A DNA stretch of 64,000 bases from Streptomyces sp. NRRL F-2580 (lineage in GTDB: Bacteria; Actinomycetota; Actinomycetes; Streptomycetales; Streptomycetaceae), in assembly GCF_000720115.1 (NCBI RefSeq), contig NZ_JOIR01000005.1, forward strand, positions 372,001 to 436,000, written 5' to 3'. How positions within the stretch are numbered: the first letter of the stretch is position 1; each line of letters begins with the position of its first letter. A model generated the notes under the pieces. It ran no database searches. It was not told the DNA's origin and worked only from the letters and a program-made list of their open reading frames with translations. Of the stretch, positions 52,485 through 62,381 are shown piece by piece. A program made the translations under genes and the position numbers.

Positions 52485-52612
52485 CGATATGCCGCGGCAG
52501 TGGACCCCAGCCCGACGCCGATGCGGGGCACCGGCCACCGGCATGGCAGTCTTAGACCTGCAATCGGCAATCAGTTCAAGGACCAACCGGGTTCGGGCGA
52601 GGAGCGGTCACA

Positions 52613-53569
52613 GTGCAGCGCTGGCGTGGCTTGGAGGACATCCCCCAGGACTGGGGACGCAGCGTCGTCACCATCGGCTCCTACGACGGCGTGCACCGGG
52701 GACATCAGCTGATCATCGGACGGGCCGTGTCCACGGCGCGTGCGCTCGGCGTTCCGTCCGTCGTGGTCACCTTCGACCCGCACCCGAGCGAGGTCGTCCG
52801 CCCCGGCAGCCACCCGCCGATCCTGGCCCCCTACGACCGGCGCGCCGAGCTGATGGCCGGGCTCGGCGTGGACGCGCTGCTGATCCTGCCGTTCACGGCG
52901 GAGTTCTCGCAGCTGTCCCCGGCCGACTTCATCGTGAAGGTGCTCGTCGACAAGCTGCACGCGCGGTCCGTCATCGAGGGCCCGAACTTCCGCTTCGGCC
53001 ACCGGGCCGCCGGGAACGTCGACTTCCTGCGCGAGCTGGGCGCCACGTACGACTACGAGGTCGACGTCGTGGACCTGGTCGAGCGGGGTGCGGCGGGCGG
53101 CGGCGTGCCGTTCTCCTCGACGCTGGCGCGCAGGCTGGTCGCCGAGGGCGACATGGACGGCGCGGCCGAGATCCTGGGCCGCCCGCACCGGGTCGAGGGC
53201 GTGGTGGTGCGCGGTGCGCAGCGCGGGCGCGAGCTCGGCTACCCGACGGCGAACGTCGAGACGGCGCCGCACACCGCGATCCCGGCGGACGGGGTCTACG
53301 CGGGCTGGCTGACGGCGGACGGCGAGCGGATGCCGGCGGCGATCTCGGTGGGGACGAACGTGCAGTTCGACGCCACGGAGCGGACCGTGGAGGCGTACGC
53401 GATCGACCGGGTCGGGCTGGACCTGTACGGGAAGCACGTGGCCGTCGACTTCCTCGCGTACGTGCGGGGGATGGCGAGGTTCGAGTCGCTCGACGGGCTG
53501 CTGGAGGCGATCGCGGACGACGTGAAGCGGGCGCGGGTGCTGACGGACACGTACGACCTGCGCCGCTGA
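52613..53569 (+). CDS. ribF: Bifunctional riboflavin kinase/FAD synthetase
   Basis: Makes FMN from riboflavin and FAD from FMN; 318 residues, normal length. The N-terminal adenylyltransferase domain has TIGSYDGVHRGHQ (about 20-32). The C-terminal flavokinase domain has GRELGYPTANV (about 205-215) and a conserved GVYAGW segment. The GTG follows GGGCGAGGAGCGGTCACA. A strong terminator follows. Confidence 0.95.
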   Translation: MQRWRGLEDIPQDWGRSVVTIGSYDGVHRGHQLIIGRAVSTARALGVPSVVVTFDPHPSEVVRPGSHPPILAPYDRRAELMAGLGVDALLILPFTAEFSQLSPADFIVKVLVDKLHARSVIEGPNFRFGHRAAGNVDFLRELGATYDYEVDVVDLVERGAAGGGVPFSSTLARRLVAEGDMDGAAEILGRPHRVEGVVVRGAQRGRELGYPTANVETAPHTAIPADGVYAGWLTADGERMPAAISVGTNVQFDATERTVEAYAIDRVGLDLYGKHVAVDFLAYVRGMARFESLDGLLEAIADDVKRARVLTDTYDLRR

Positions 53570-53583
53570 CGGACGAACGGGCG

Positions 53584-53643
53584 AGGGCCCGTACTGCCCC
53601 GGGACGGATCCTTCTCGATCCTGTTCGGGGCGGTACGGGCCCT
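53584..53643. terminator. Long hairpin terminator between ribF and the convergent ParA-like gene
   Basis: AGGGCCCGTACTGCCCCG (53584-53601) pairs with CGGGGCGGTACGGGCCCT (53626-53643) over 18 bases with one wobble. It serves the plus-strand ribF and probably also the minus-strand gene ending at 53682. Confidence 0.85.
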
Positions 53644-53681
53644 TCCTGTTGTGCGGCTGCGCTCGCTCCGCTCCGCTCCGC

Positions 53682-56168
53682 TCAGCCGAGGCGCGGGTCG
53701 CGCGGGGGCTGCTGGGGCTGCGGCGGCTGCTGCTGCGGGGCCGGGGGCTGCTGCCAGGGCTGGCCGGGCTGCGGGTAGGGCTGGCCGTAGGGCTGCGGCT
53801 GCTGCGGCGGCTGCTGGTACGGGGGCTGGCCCTGGGGCTGTCCGTACGGCTGCGGCTGCTGGTGGGGCTGCGGCTGCGGCGGCTGCTGGTGCGGCTGGGG
53901 CTGCTGCGGTGCTCCCCAGTGCCCCTGCGGGGCCTGCTGCTGGGCCCGCAGGAAGTCCTCGGCCACGAGGGCGGAGAGGTTGAAGTACGCCTCGCGCGTC
54001 TTGGGCCGCATCATGTCGAGGTCGACCTCGGCGCCGGCCGCGAGGTGTTCGTCGAACGGCACCACGACGACACCGCGGCAGCGGGTCTCGAAGTGCTGCA
54101 CGATGTCCTCGATCTTGATCATCTTGCTCGTCTCGCGGACCCCCGAGATGACGGTGAGGGAGCGGGAGACGAGGTCCGCGTACCCGTGCGCGGAGAGCCA
54201 GTCGAGGGTGGTGCTCGCGCTGCTGGCGCCGTCCACGGACGGGGTCGAGATGATGATCAGCTGATCGGCCAGGTCCAGGACCCCGCGCATGGCGGAGTAG
54301 AGGAGGCCGGTGCCCGAGTCGGTGAGGATGATCGGGTACTGGCGGCCCAGCGTCTCTATGACGCGGCGGTAGTCCTCGTCGTTGAAGGTCGTGGAGACCG
54401 CCGGGTCCACGTCGTTGGCGATGATCTCCAGACCGGAGGGCGCCTGTGAGGTGAACCGGCGGATGTCCATGTACGAGTTCAGGTACGGGATCGCCTGGAC
54501 CAGGTCGCGGATGGTGGCACCGGTCTCGCGGCGCACGCGGCGGCCGAGGGTACCGGCGTCGGGGTTCGCGTCGATGGCCAGGATCTTGTCCTGGCGCTCG
54601 GTGGCGAGGGTGGCGCCGAGCGCGGTGGTCGTCGTGGTCTTGCCGACGCCGCCCTTGAGGCTGATGACGGCGATGCGGTAGCAGGACATGACCGGGGTGC
54701 GGATCAGCTCCAGCTTGCGCTGGCGCTCCGCTTCGGCCGCCTTGCCGCCGAAGCGGAAGCGGCCGCCGGCGTTGCCGTTGTTCTTGGGCTTCTGCTTGTT
54801 GCGCAGCAGGCGGTCCGAGGAGAGCTCGACCGCGGCGGTGTAGCCGAGCGGCGCCCCGCCGCCGGTCGGGCCGGCCGAGTAGCGCGGGTCGTGCGGCTGC
54901 GGCTGGGGCTGCGGCGGCTGTTGCTGCTGCCCGGGCCCCACGGGCCACTGCCCGGCGGAGCGGGGGTCGTACGGCTGGGGCTGCGGTTGCGGCTGCGGGG
55001 GCTGCTGCTGCGGGGCGGGTGCCGGTGCCGGCTGCTGGAACGGATAGGCGTCCTGCGTCGCGAACGCGGGCGGCAGCGGCGGCAGTTCACCACCGGGTCC
55101 CCCGAAGGGGGTCTCGCCGCCTGCCTGCGCCAGGGCCGGGGTCTGCTCGGCGGGAGGCAGCACGGGCACCCCGTCGGCGGGGGTGTCCCCCGGGCCGGCC
55201 CAGCCTCCGGACGAAGCCTGCGCCGCGGGGGCCGGGAACGGCGACGGCGCGTCGGGTGCCGGCCGGACGTCTTCGGCCGGAGCCGCAGCCGGAAGCTCGA
55301 TCGGTGCCGGTGCCGGTGCCGGTGCCGGTGCCGGGTCCGGGACGGGCGCCGCGAACGGCGCCGGGGCGTCGAGCGCGGGCCGGGCGTCCTCGACCGGGGC
55401 CGGAGCCTCGACCGGTGCCGCGTCCGGGGCGGGAGCCGGGTACGACGGAGCCCCATCGGCGGGAGGGCCGAACGGCGCGACGGGGGCCGGGGCGTCGGGA
55501 GCGGGCAGGGCGTTCTCGGCCGGAGCCGCGACGGGGGCCGGGGCCGGGTCCGGGTCCGGGTACGAGGAGACCGGCGCCGGGTACGCCGGGAGCGCGTCGG
55601 CCGGAGCCGCCGCCTCGACAGGGGCCGGGGCCGGGTCCTCGACCGGCGCCGGAGCCGGAGCCGGAGTCGGCGCCGGAGCCGGGTACGGCGGGACGGCGTC
55701 GGCAGGAGCTGCCGCCTCGATCGGAGACAGTGCCGGAAGAGGCGCCTCAATCGGGGCCGGGGCCGGAGCCGGAGCAGGGGTCGGTGCCGGGTACGGCGGG
55801 ACGGCGTCGAGCGGCGCCGGGGCGGACGCCTCGAACGGGCTCGGCGCCGGGGCCGGAAGAGGGGTCTCGGCCGGCGTGGGCGCCGGGAACGGGACGGGCA
55901 GGCCCGCGCCGTCGGACGCGGTCCGCGGCGCCGGCGGAGCGATCCGCATCGTCGAGGGGGACTCCACGTCCGCAGGGCGGTGCGGCTCGAAACCGCTGCC
56001 CTCGGGGAGCCCCGGCACCTGCGCGGCGGGGGCCGCGCCCTGCGTGTACCAGGCCGGCGGGGTGTAGTCGATGGTGAACTCGCCCGTCAGTTCGGGCTCC
56101 GCATCGGACTGATCGTCCGTCGGGACGTCCCACGTCCCGCCGCGCCTCTCGTTCCGATCGCCGCTCAC
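53682..56168 (-). CDS. ParA/MinD-like ATPase with long proline-rich N-terminus, ESX-associated (EspI-like)
   Basis: 828 residues. The C-terminal third is a deviant-Walker ATPase: [17 protein letters not shown], then [11 protein letters not shown] and LTDSGTGLL. The first ~500 residues are disordered and built from Ala-Pro-rich stretches; a Gln/Pro/Gly-rich tail follows the ATPase. This layout matches EspI-type proteins of type VII secretion clusters, which may control secretion or position the apparatus. The GTG at 56168 is chosen because AGGAGG lies about five bases upstream; a start at 56207 is also open. Its target is unknown. Confidence 0.82.
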   Translation of the reverse strand: MSGDRNERRGGTWDVPTDDQSDAEPELTGEFTIDYTPPAWYTQGAAPAAQVPGLPEGSGFEPHRPADVESPSTMRIAPPAPRTASDGAGLPVPFPAPTPAETPLPAPAPSPFEASAPAPLDAVPPYPAPTPAPAPAPAPIEAPLPALSPIEAAAPADAVPPYPAPAPTPAPAPAPVEDPAPAPVEAAAPADALPAYPAPVSSYPDPDPAPAPVAAPAENALPAPDAPAPVAPFGPPADGAPSYPAPAPDAAPVEAPAPVEDARPALDAPAPFAAPVPDPAPAPAPAPAPIELPAAAPAEDVRPAPDAPSPFPAPAAQASSGGWAGPGDTPADGVPVLPPAEQTPALAQAGGETPFGGPGGELPPLPPAFATQDAYPFQQPAPAPAPQQQPPQPQPQPQPYDPRSAGQWPVGPGQQQQPPQPQPQPHDPRYSAGPTGGGAPLGYTAAVELSSDRLLRNKQKPKNNGNAGGRFRFGGKAAEAERQRKLELIRTPVMSCYRIAVISLKGGVGKTTTTTALGATLATERQDKILAIDANPDAGTLGRRVRRETGATIRDLVQAIPYLNSYMDIRRFTSQAPSGLEIIANDVDPAVSTTFNDEDYRRVIETLGRQYPIILTDSGTGLLYSAMRGVLDLADQLIIISTPSVDGASSASTTLDWLSAHGYADLVSRSLTVISGVRETSKMIKIEDIVQHFETRCRGVVVVPFDEHLAAGAEVDLDMMRPKTREAYFNLSALVAEDFLRAQQQAPQGHWGAPQQPQPHQQPPQPQPHQQPQPYGQPQGQPPYQQPPQQPQPYGQPYPQPGQPWQQPPAPQQQPPQPQQPPRDPRLG
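55303..55332. repeat. Five copies of GGTGCC in the ParA-like gene
   Basis: (GGTGCC)x5 on the plus strand encodes alternating Ala-Pro in the minus-strand protein. Such a hexamer tract keeps frame on expansion and may vary in length between strains. Confidence 0.9.
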
Positions 56169-56274
56169 TGGTCCTCCTGGTCTGTCGAACACCGGTCCGG
56201 CGTCCACCTCGCCGCGCCCGCACCCAGCCTAATCGCGCCCCGACACCACTGTCCGCCCCCCTCAGGGGCCGTGG

Positions 56275-56973
56275 TCAGTCGATGCGCCGGGCTCCGCCGA
56301 GCAGGCCCGTCTCCGCTTCCGTCCCCTGGGTCATCACGAACTGCCGGTCCCGTGGCGTGCACCACAGCGTCACCCCGTCGCCCAGCGTCGGCAGCGAGGC
56401 CACCGCCTGCCGCGGCAGCTGCATCAGGCGGCCGATCTGCTCCGCCTCGTCCGGGGACACCCGCTGCACGCCCACCAGCGAGGACTGCTGGAGCAAGCGC
56501 GGCGCCGTCGGGCTCAGATACGGCAGCAGGGTCAGCACCGACTGCCACGGCCCGGCCACCACGCGCCCGCGCGGCGGCCGCATCCCGCAGTCGCGGACCA
56601 CCAGCACCGGGCTGCCGGCCGAGGCACCCTGCGGCGGCACCCGGCCCACCTCGTGCAGGGTCACGCACTGCTGCCCGCCGCCCGCCGCCTGGGCCAGCCC
56701 GGACCACACCTGGCCGCGCCCGGTCTCCACCGCCACCCGCGCGCCCGTGGCCGCCGCGCGCAGCGCCAGCACCTGCGCCGTCCACAGGCCGCCGATCAGC
56801 GTCACCTCGTACGGCGTCGGCCGGTTGATGCCGAGCACCGCCGGCCGCCCCTCGGCGTCCACGCCGATGACGACCCCGTCGTCCCCGACGGGCAGCGCCA
56901 GCGAGTCCAGGTCCGCCGAGGGCACCACGTGCCGTTCACGTCGCGGGCCGACCAGCCCGAAACCGCCCCTCAT
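56275..56973 (-). CDS. Conserved hypothetical protein of the ESX cluster
   Basis: 232 residues, no signal peptide or clear enzyme motif. It begins MRGGFGLVGPRRERHVVPSA and has several short beta-rich stretches (GVVIGVDAEGRPAVLGINRP; GSPVLVVRDCGM). It overlaps the eccE stop by four bases (ATGA), so the two proteins are made together, and it lies just upstream of the ParA-like gene. I do not recognise a function; a cytosolic partner of EccE is a guess from position. Confidence 0.75.
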   Translation of the reverse strand: MRGGFGLVGPRRERHVVPSADLDSLALPVGDDGVVIGVDAEGRPAVLGINRPTPYEVTLIGGLWTAQVLALRAAATGARVAVETGRGQVWSGLAQAAGGGQQCVTLHEVGRVPPQGASAGSPVLVVRDCGMRPPRGRVVAGPWQSVLTLLPYLSPTAPRLLQQSSLVGVQRVSPDEAEQIGRLMQLPRQAVASLPTLGDGVTLWCTPRDRQFVMTQGTEAETGLLGGARRID

Positions 56974-58244
56974 CGCGCCCCTCCCAGCGGCAGCGAGGCC
57001 AGCAGCCCCGGTACCTGTTCACGGTCGAGCCGGACCAGCCCGGCCTTCACGCCCCGCGCCGTCCTCTCCAACTCCCTTCGCGCGGCAACGAGTTCCTCGT
57101 CGCTGCGGCCGGTCACCCGTACGTGTCCGGTCAGGGTCACGCCCTGTCGCTCAGCCGGGGCCATCGTCAGGCTGAAGTTCGTGGCGAGCGCGGGCAGCGA
57201 GGTCAGCAGCGCCACGAACTGCGGCAGCGCCGCCGCTCCGGCACCGCCCAGCTGCGGCCAGCGGCCTATCCAGTACGTCGTGTGCCGCCGGTCGTCGCAG
57301 CGCCAGGTCCGCGGGGTCTCCTCGGTGCGCCGGCCGGTGCTGGCCGACCGCCCGGCCTGGGTGATCGCCATCGGGTTCGCGCACGAGGACGTGGCCAGCG
57401 CCGCCGTCAGCTCCTGCTCGGTCAGCACGGTGGCCGTGAACCCGGCCCCGGCCAGCCGGCTCGCCAACTGGTCGGCCGCGCGCACCACGCAGCGCTGCGC
57501 CCCCGCCAGCCCGCCGCCGCGCGCGGCGACGGCCTCGGGGCACAGCTCCGGGTCGAGCTTGAGGGCGATCCAGGTCAGCCGCACCGCCGGGGTCCCGGTC
57601 CGGGCCTGCAGGGGCGCGTAGTTGCGGGTGGCCATCGACTGGGCGGGCAGGTGCGGGGCCGGCGCCGGCTGGGTGTGCTGCACCAGCTGGGCGGACTCCA
57701 GCCGGATGCCGTCGACTTCGAGGATGTCCCGTACGAGCCCGAGCGGCAGCGGCCGCGCCGCCCGGTCGGGCCGCAGCGCGGTGGCGTCCGTGTCCACCTG
57801 GACGACCGCGGTCAGGAAGGTCCCGTCGCCGATCATCCCGACCGGACGCCGCTCGCGGTCGCTGAACGTCAGCGTGCGCAGCGCCGGATCGGCCTCGACC
57901 AGCGGGGCCAGCCCGGGCTCGGTGCCCGCGGGCACGACGTGGGAAGCGGCACGGCCGCGGCGCGCGCGCAGGGCGAGCGCGCTGCCGATCCACTCCGGCA
58001 GGGAGCGCTGGTGGCGGCGTACGACCGCGAGCACCACCAGCACGAGCGCCAGTGCGCCGACGGGCACCAGCAGCATCGGTTCGACCACCCAGGCCACGAG
58101 CAGCGCGGCCGCCGCGACCTGGAGCAGTACGAGTTGTTGCAGTCGGAACGGACCGAAGCGGCCGGGGCTCGACTTCGGATGCGGCGTCACCCCGCCACGG
58201 GCGGGTGCGGGCGCGCCGGTCTGCGGCTCCGTCGCGGTGGCCAT
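56970..58244 (-). CDS. eccE: Type VII secretion protein EccE
   Basis: Membrane component of the ESX/type VII secretion machine, 424 residues. Two adjacent membrane helices near residues 35-75 (QLVLLQVAAAALLVAWVV; LLVPVGALALVLVVLAVV) are followed by a large soluble domain with the family's conserved THTTYWIGRWP-like segment. The ATG at 58244 directly follows a GTG that could also be used. The upstream purine run GGGGAAG fits either. It is transcribed divergently from eccB across 287 bases. Confidence 0.85.
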   Translation of the reverse strand: MATATEPQTGAPAPARGGVTPHPKSSPGRFGPFRLQQLVLLQVAAAALLVAWVVEPMLLVPVGALALVLVVLAVVRRHQRSLPEWIGSALALRARRGRAASHVVPAGTEPGLAPLVEADPALRTLTFSDRERRPVGMIGDGTFLTAVVQVDTDATALRPDRAARPLPLGLVRDILEVDGIRLESAQLVQHTQPAPAPHLPAQSMATRNYAPLQARTGTPAVRLTWIALKLDPELCPEAVAARGGGLAGAQRCVVRAADQLASRLAGAGFTATVLTEQELTAALATSSCANPMAITQAGRSASTGRRTEETPRTWRCDDRRHTTYWIGRWPQLGGAGAAALPQFVALLTSLPALATNFSLTMAPAERQGVTLTGHVRVTGRSDEELVAARRELERTARGVKAGLVRLDREQVPGLLASLPLGGAR

Positions 58245-58531
58245 CACGTGCGCACTTCCCCTTTCTCCCCCGGCTACCGCCGGGGGGTGCCCCCAGGGCG
58301 AAATCCCCTGAGTCCGGGCGTTGCGCGACACCTGCCGCACGGCCCCGGAATCTCCCCAATCCACCTCAACAAGCCCTGAATACCCCGGTGCGGGAGGCGC
58401 TGAGCGGCTGCCTCACCCTACCCGGCCCGTGCATACCGTCGGTCAAGAGGCATAGTAGGTGCCCGGTCCGACAATCGAGGCCCGGGGACCGTACTCACCG
58501 GCCGGGCCCTGCGGGGGAGAAACAGGCGGTC

Positions 58532-60118
58532 ATGGCATCACGACGTGATGAGCTCAACGCGTACACCTTTGCGAAGCGGCGCACGGTGGCGGCGTTCCTC
58601 CAGCCGTCCGCCACGGGCACCGAGGAGGGCGCGCCGCGCCCGCTGCGCGCGGTCCTGCCGGGCCTGGTCGTCGGCGCGCTCGTGCTCGCCACGTTCGGCG
58701 CCTGGGGCATGTTCAAGCCGACGGCGCCCAAGGGCTGGGCGGAGCCCGGGACGAGGGTCATCGTCGGCAAGGACTCGACGACCCGGTACGTGGTCCTGAC
58801 CACGAAGGTCAACGGCAAGGACCAGACGCGGCTGCACCCGGTGCTGAACCTCGCCTCCGCCCGACTCCTGCTGGATCCGCAGAAGTTCAAGGTGATCCAG
58901 GTCGAGGACAAGGTGCTCGACGCGGGCAAGCCGCCGCGCGGCCCCATCATCGGCATCCAGTACGCCCCGGACCGGCTCCCGTCCAAGGAGGACGCCGGCA
59001 AGGCCAAGCGCTGGGCCGTCTGCCAGCAGCCGGGCGGCAACGGCCGCGGCGTGCAGACCGCCACCTTCGTCCTCGCCGACCGCGAGGCGGCCAAGACGGA
59101 CGACGCCCGCAGGCTCACCGAGACCCAGTCGCTGTACGTGCAGAGCACCGGCCCCGGCAAGGAGCGCTACCTGGTCGACTGGACCGGGACGAAGTACAAG
59201 TTCCCGGAGGGCACGCCCGCCGCCGGGACGATGACCAACGCGCTGGTCGGCACCGGCGCCACCCCGCAGCAGGTCACCCCGGAATGGCTGGGGACCCTCA
59301 ACTCCGGCGACGACCTGGCCTTTCCCCAGCTCCCCGGCAAGGCCGGCGCCAACGCCGACGTCAAGGGCCTGGTCACCGCCGACAACAAGGTCGGCATGGT
59401 GCTCAAGGCGCAGACCGGCTCCGGCGCGCAGCACTACGTGGTGCTCCCCGGGAAGGTGGCACCCGTCTCCGACTTCGTCGCCTGGCTGCTGATCTCGGCG
59501 CCCGCGACCGACGGCCTCAACATGCACGGCAAGCCCCGCGAGGTCGACCTCCAGTCGCTCAGCCCGGACGCCGCCCCGTTCGCCGGCGACGTCAAGTGGC
59601 CGCAGGAGAAGTCCGACCGCATCAACCAGACGGCACCGGCCGCCGGCACCCAGACGGGCGGCGGCTCCAACAACCGCGACACCGTCTGCAACGTCCTGCG
59701 CTCCGTCGACGGCCAGGGCAACCAGACCCTGAGCACCTGGGCGGGCACCGGCTTCCCCATCGACATCACCGCCAGCGGCACCAGCGCGTACGTCACCCCT
59801 GGCTCGGGGCTGCTCTACATGCAGGTCCAGGGCAAGCAGACCACGGCCGGCGGCTCGCTCTTCCTGGTCACCGACACCGGTCTGCGGTACGCCGTCCAGG
59901 CCAACGGCGACAGCGACGCCGAGAAGTCGAAGATCGGCGCGCCCGACCCGCAGGCGAAGGGGAGCACCACCGACGGCCGCCCCGAGGCCAGCCAGGCACA
60001 GGTCCGGCTCGGCTACGGAAGCATCACTCCGGCCATGGTGCCCATCGCCTGGTCGGAGTTCCTCTCCAAGGGCCCGCGCCTGGACACCAACTCCGCCCGT
60101 CAGCCGCAGGGTTCGTGA
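58532..60118 (+). CDS. eccB: Type VII secretion protein EccB
   Basis: 528 residues. The N-terminus MASRRDELNAYTFAKRRTVA is the classic EccB beginning. A single membrane helix (about 43-63) is followed by a large extracytoplasmic domain with two cysteines (WAVCQQ and TVCNVL) likely to form the disulfide seen in the family. The ATG follows GGGGGAGAAACAGGCGGTC. The mycosin gene starts 11 bases after its stop, so they are cotranscribed. Confidence 0.93.
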   Translation: MASRRDELNAYTFAKRRTVAAFLQPSATGTEEGAPRPLRAVLPGLVVGALVLATFGAWGMFKPTAPKGWAEPGTRVIVGKDSTTRYVVLTTKVNGKDQTRLHPVLNLASARLLLDPQKFKVIQVEDKVLDAGKPPRGPIIGIQYAPDRLPSKEDAGKAKRWAVCQQPGGNGRGVQTATFVLADREAAKTDDARRLTETQSLYVQSTGPGKERYLVDWTGTKYKFPEGTPAAGTMTNALVGTGATPQQVTPEWLGTLNSGDDLAFPQLPGKAGANADVKGLVTADNKVGMVLKAQTGSGAQHYVVLPGKVAPVSDFVAWLLISAPATDGLNMHGKPREVDLQSLSPDAAPFAGDVKWPQEKSDRINQTAPAAGTQTGGGSNNRDTVCNVLRSVDGQGNQTLSTWAGTGFPIDITASGTSAYVTPGSGLLYMQVQGKQTTAGGSLFLVTDTGLRYAVQANGDSDAEKSKIGAPDPQAKGSTTDGRPEASQAQVRLGYGSITPAMVPIAWSEFLSKGPRLDTNSARQPQGS

Positions 60119-60129
60119 GGAAGCCGCCG

Positions 60130-61386
60130 ATGTCCCAGCCCCAGACGCCCCGGAGCGCGCTCCTCGCCGCCGCCTTCGCCCTCGCCCTGGTCTCCGGCGG
60201 CGCGGGCGCCGCCGCCGCGGCCGAGCCGCCCGCGCCGCGGCCTCCGTACGCCCTGCGCCCGGACGGGGCGGGGGAGTGCACCTTCCCCATGAAGAAGCAG
60301 ATCGCGGACCGCCCCTGGGCCCTGCAGCGGCTGCTGCTCGACGAGCTCTGGGCGCAGACCAAGGGCAAGGACAAGAACGGCGCCAGTGTCCGCGTCGCCG
60401 TCATCGACACCGGCGTGGACCGGGCGAACCCGCAGCTCAGCGGCGCCCTCGACACCGGCGCCGGCAAGGACTTCGTCGACCCCAAGGGCGGCGACGGCAC
60501 GAGCGACACGGTCGGCCACGGCACGAAGGTCGCCGGGCTGATCGCGGCCCGCCCCCAGGAGGGCACCGGCTTCGTCGGCCTGGCCCCGGACGCCACGATC
60601 ATCCCGATCCGGCAGAACGACGGGCAGGGCAAGGGCAACGCCCTGTCGCTGAGCCAGGCGATCGACCACGCGGTCGCCAAGGGCGCCCAAGTGATCAACA
60701 TCTCCCAGGACACCGACGCACAGCTGTCCCCGGACTCCGAGCTCGGCAAGTCGGTCCAGAAGGCCATCGCCGCGAACGTCGTGGTGGTGGCCTCGGCCGG
60801 CAACGACGGCATGAGCGGCGAGAAGCGCAAGACCTATCCGGCGGCCTTCCCCGGAGTGCTCGCCGTCGCCGCCTCGGACCGCAACAACGAGCGCGCCCCG
60901 TTCTCCCAGCCCGGCGACTTCATCGGGGTGGCGGCGCCCGGCGTCGACATGGTGTCCACCGTCCCGGGCTTCGGCCAGTGCATCGACAACGGCACCAGTT
61001 TCTCCGCCCCCTACGTCGCCGGGGTCGCCGCCCTGCTGCGCGCCGAGCACGGGGACTGGTCCGCGGAGCAGATCGTCTGGCAGATCCAGAACACCGCCGA
61101 GCGCTCGATCAACGGCCATGACGCCTACGTCGGTTGGGGCATCGTCGACCCCGTACGGGCCCTCAGCCAGGACCAGGAGGTCCCCAAGGCCCCCGTCCCG
61201 GACCCCGGACCGCCGCCGGCGGCGGCCCCCGAGGCGGCGGCGCTCCAGCTCACCGAGACGGCCCAGGAGCGTGAGGAGCGGTTCGGCACGTACGCTCTCG
61301 GCATCGGCGCCGTCCTCATCGCCGTCATCGCGGGTACCGCGACGGTCATCCGGGATGCACGCGGCCGCCGACGCCGTTTGCAGTGA
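60130..61386 (+). CDS. mycP: Type VII secretion-associated subtilisin-like protease (mycosin)
   Basis: Membrane-anchored serine protease of 418 residues. A signal peptide spans about 1-31. The catalytic Asp is in VAVIDTGVDR, the His in GHGTKVAGL and the Ser in NGTSFSAPYVAG, so the triad is intact. A C-terminal membrane helix (YALGIGAVLIAVIAGTA) is followed by a basic tail. Mycosins are needed for ESX secretion and stabilise the complex. The ATG at 60130 has GAGGA about eight bases upstream, inside the end of eccB. Confidence 0.95.
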   Translation: MSQPQTPRSALLAAAFALALVSGGAGAAAAAEPPAPRPPYALRPDGAGECTFPMKKQIADRPWALQRLLLDELWAQTKGKDKNGASVRVAVIDTGVDRANPQLSGALDTGAGKDFVDPKGGDGTSDTVGHGTKVAGLIAARPQEGTGFVGLAPDATIIPIRQNDGQGKGNALSLSQAIDHAVAKGAQVINISQDTDAQLSPDSELGKSVQKAIAANVVVVASAGNDGMSGEKRKTYPAAFPGVLAVAASDRNNERAPFSQPGDFIGVAAPGVDMVSTVPGFGQCIDNGTSFSAPYVAGVAALLRAEHGDWSAEQIVWQIQNTAERSINGHDAYVGWGIVDPVRALSQDQEVPKAPVPDPGPPPAAAPEAAALQLTETAQEREERFGTYALGIGAVLIAVIAGTATVIRDARGRRRRLQ

Positions 61387-61423
61387 ACGGTCACAGTTCA
61401 TCAACGGAAGCGGCCTACCGGTG

Positions 61424-61452
61424 TTGGGACTGGGCGCCGAACTGGCTAGAGT
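61424..61452 (+). promoter_or_regulatory. Sigma-70-like promoter of the esx pair
   Basis: TTGGGA (61424-61429), a 17-base spacer and TAGAGT (61447-61452). This is a good match to the principal vegetative sigma factor of Streptomyces. It implies a leader of about 145 bases before the first WXG100 gene. Confidence 0.65.
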
Positions 61453-61603
61453 GACACCAGGCTTCACGAGTGTGATCGGGGGATCGCGTGGAGCGGAGGG
61501 GGAAGGCCCGAGGCGCGTGGCTCAAAGACCGCGCCGGGTCCGGATCCGCTCCGCCACGCAATCCGTCGGTTCCGCCGGCGAATTGAGAAGTGAGGAGCTT
61601 CGT

Positions 61604-61945
61604 ATGAGCACGAACACTTTCGGACTTGCAGACACTCCGGTAGTCAAGGCGAAGACCAAGATCGAAGAGACGGCCACTGCCGTCTCCAGGCAGGCCCGCG
61701 AGATGGCCGACATCCTCGAAACTGTGAGTGCCGGCTGGACCGGTGTCGGTGCCGACGGGTTCAAGCGAGCCCAGATGTTGCTGAACGCTGACCACGACGA
61801 GATCCGTCGTCTGCTCCGCGTCCTGCACAACGCGGTGTCCCAGACCAAGAACCTGACCAACGCCCAGGACGACGAGGTGCAAGCGGCGTTCAGGCAGGGG
61901 ATCCAGGCTCACGGTACAAGCAGCTCCGGCCTCAACAGCCTCTGA
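61604..61945 (+). CDS. WXG100-family secreted protein (EsxB/EsxA-like, first)
   Basis: 113-residue helical hairpin protein, the substrate of the type VII machine. The turn motif is GWTGVG, a W-x-G. It starts on ATG with GAGGAG upstream and has its own promoter. It is expected to dimerise with the next gene's product before export. The C-terminal tail (GTSSSGLNSL) is flexible. Confidence 0.9.
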   Translation: MSTNTFGLADTPVVKAKTKIEETATAVSRQAREMADILETVSAGWTGVGADGFKRAQMLLNADHDEIRRLLRVLHNAVSQTKNLTNAQDDEVQAAFRQGIQAHGTSSSGLNSL

Positions 61946-61990
61946 CCCACGTCGTTTTCAGGTAACCCGCTCAGCGAGAAGGAGAAGCAC

Positions 61991-62299
61991 ATGGCTGCCG
62001 ACGACGGCCACACTAAGGTCCGGTATGACAGCGTCCAGCAGATGGCCAACCGCCTCCGCCAGGTCTCGAAGCACATCATCGAGGACCTGGACGCGATGGA
62101 GCGGGCAGTGGCGGTCGTCACGGACACCTGGGACGGCGAGGCGCACGGCCAGTACGTCGAACTCCAGAAGAAGTACCGTGACAAGGCCGACCACATGAAG
62201 AACATGCTGGAGAAGGTCGCCCAGCTCATCGAGCGCGGCAAGGACGACTACCGCGCCACCGACAAGCGGGCGTCGAGCCTGTTCACCGAGGCCTTCTGA
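61991..62299 (+). CDS. WXG100-family secreted protein (EsxA/EsxB-like, second)
   Basis: 102 residues, two predicted helices around the TWDGEA turn (W-x-G). A YxxxD/E-type export signal is plausible near the C-terminus (DDYRATD). It follows the first WXG100 gene by 45 bases with GAGAAGGAGAAG as ribosome-binding site and ends in a strong terminator. The pair forms the secreted heterodimer of the cluster. Confidence 0.9.
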   Translation: MAADDGHTKVRYDSVQQMANRLRQVSKHIIEDLDAMERAVAVVTDTWDGEAHGQYVELQKKYRDKADHMKNMLEKVAQLIERGKDDYRATDKRASSLFTEAF

Positions 62300-62324
62300 G
62301 CCCGGTCGCCGACAGGTCCGCACA

Positions 62325-62365
62325 CGCCGAAGGGGCGCGCCCACACCGGGCGCGCCCCTTCGGCG
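62325..62365. terminator. Perfect 18-bp hairpin terminator after the esx pair
   Basis: CGCCGAAGGGGCGCGCCC (62325-62342) and GGGCGCGCCCCTTCGGCG (62348-62365) around a five-base loop. It separates the convergent esx and DUF397 genes and probably serves both. Confidence 0.9.
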
Positions 62366-62381
62366 TCGTCCTGCGGTCCCC

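Noticed and set aside
52485..52612. FMN riboswitch upstream of ribF
   Set aside because: The 128-base gap lacks the conserved FMN aptamer blocks; nothing like AGGGG...GAUUC-type core was seen.
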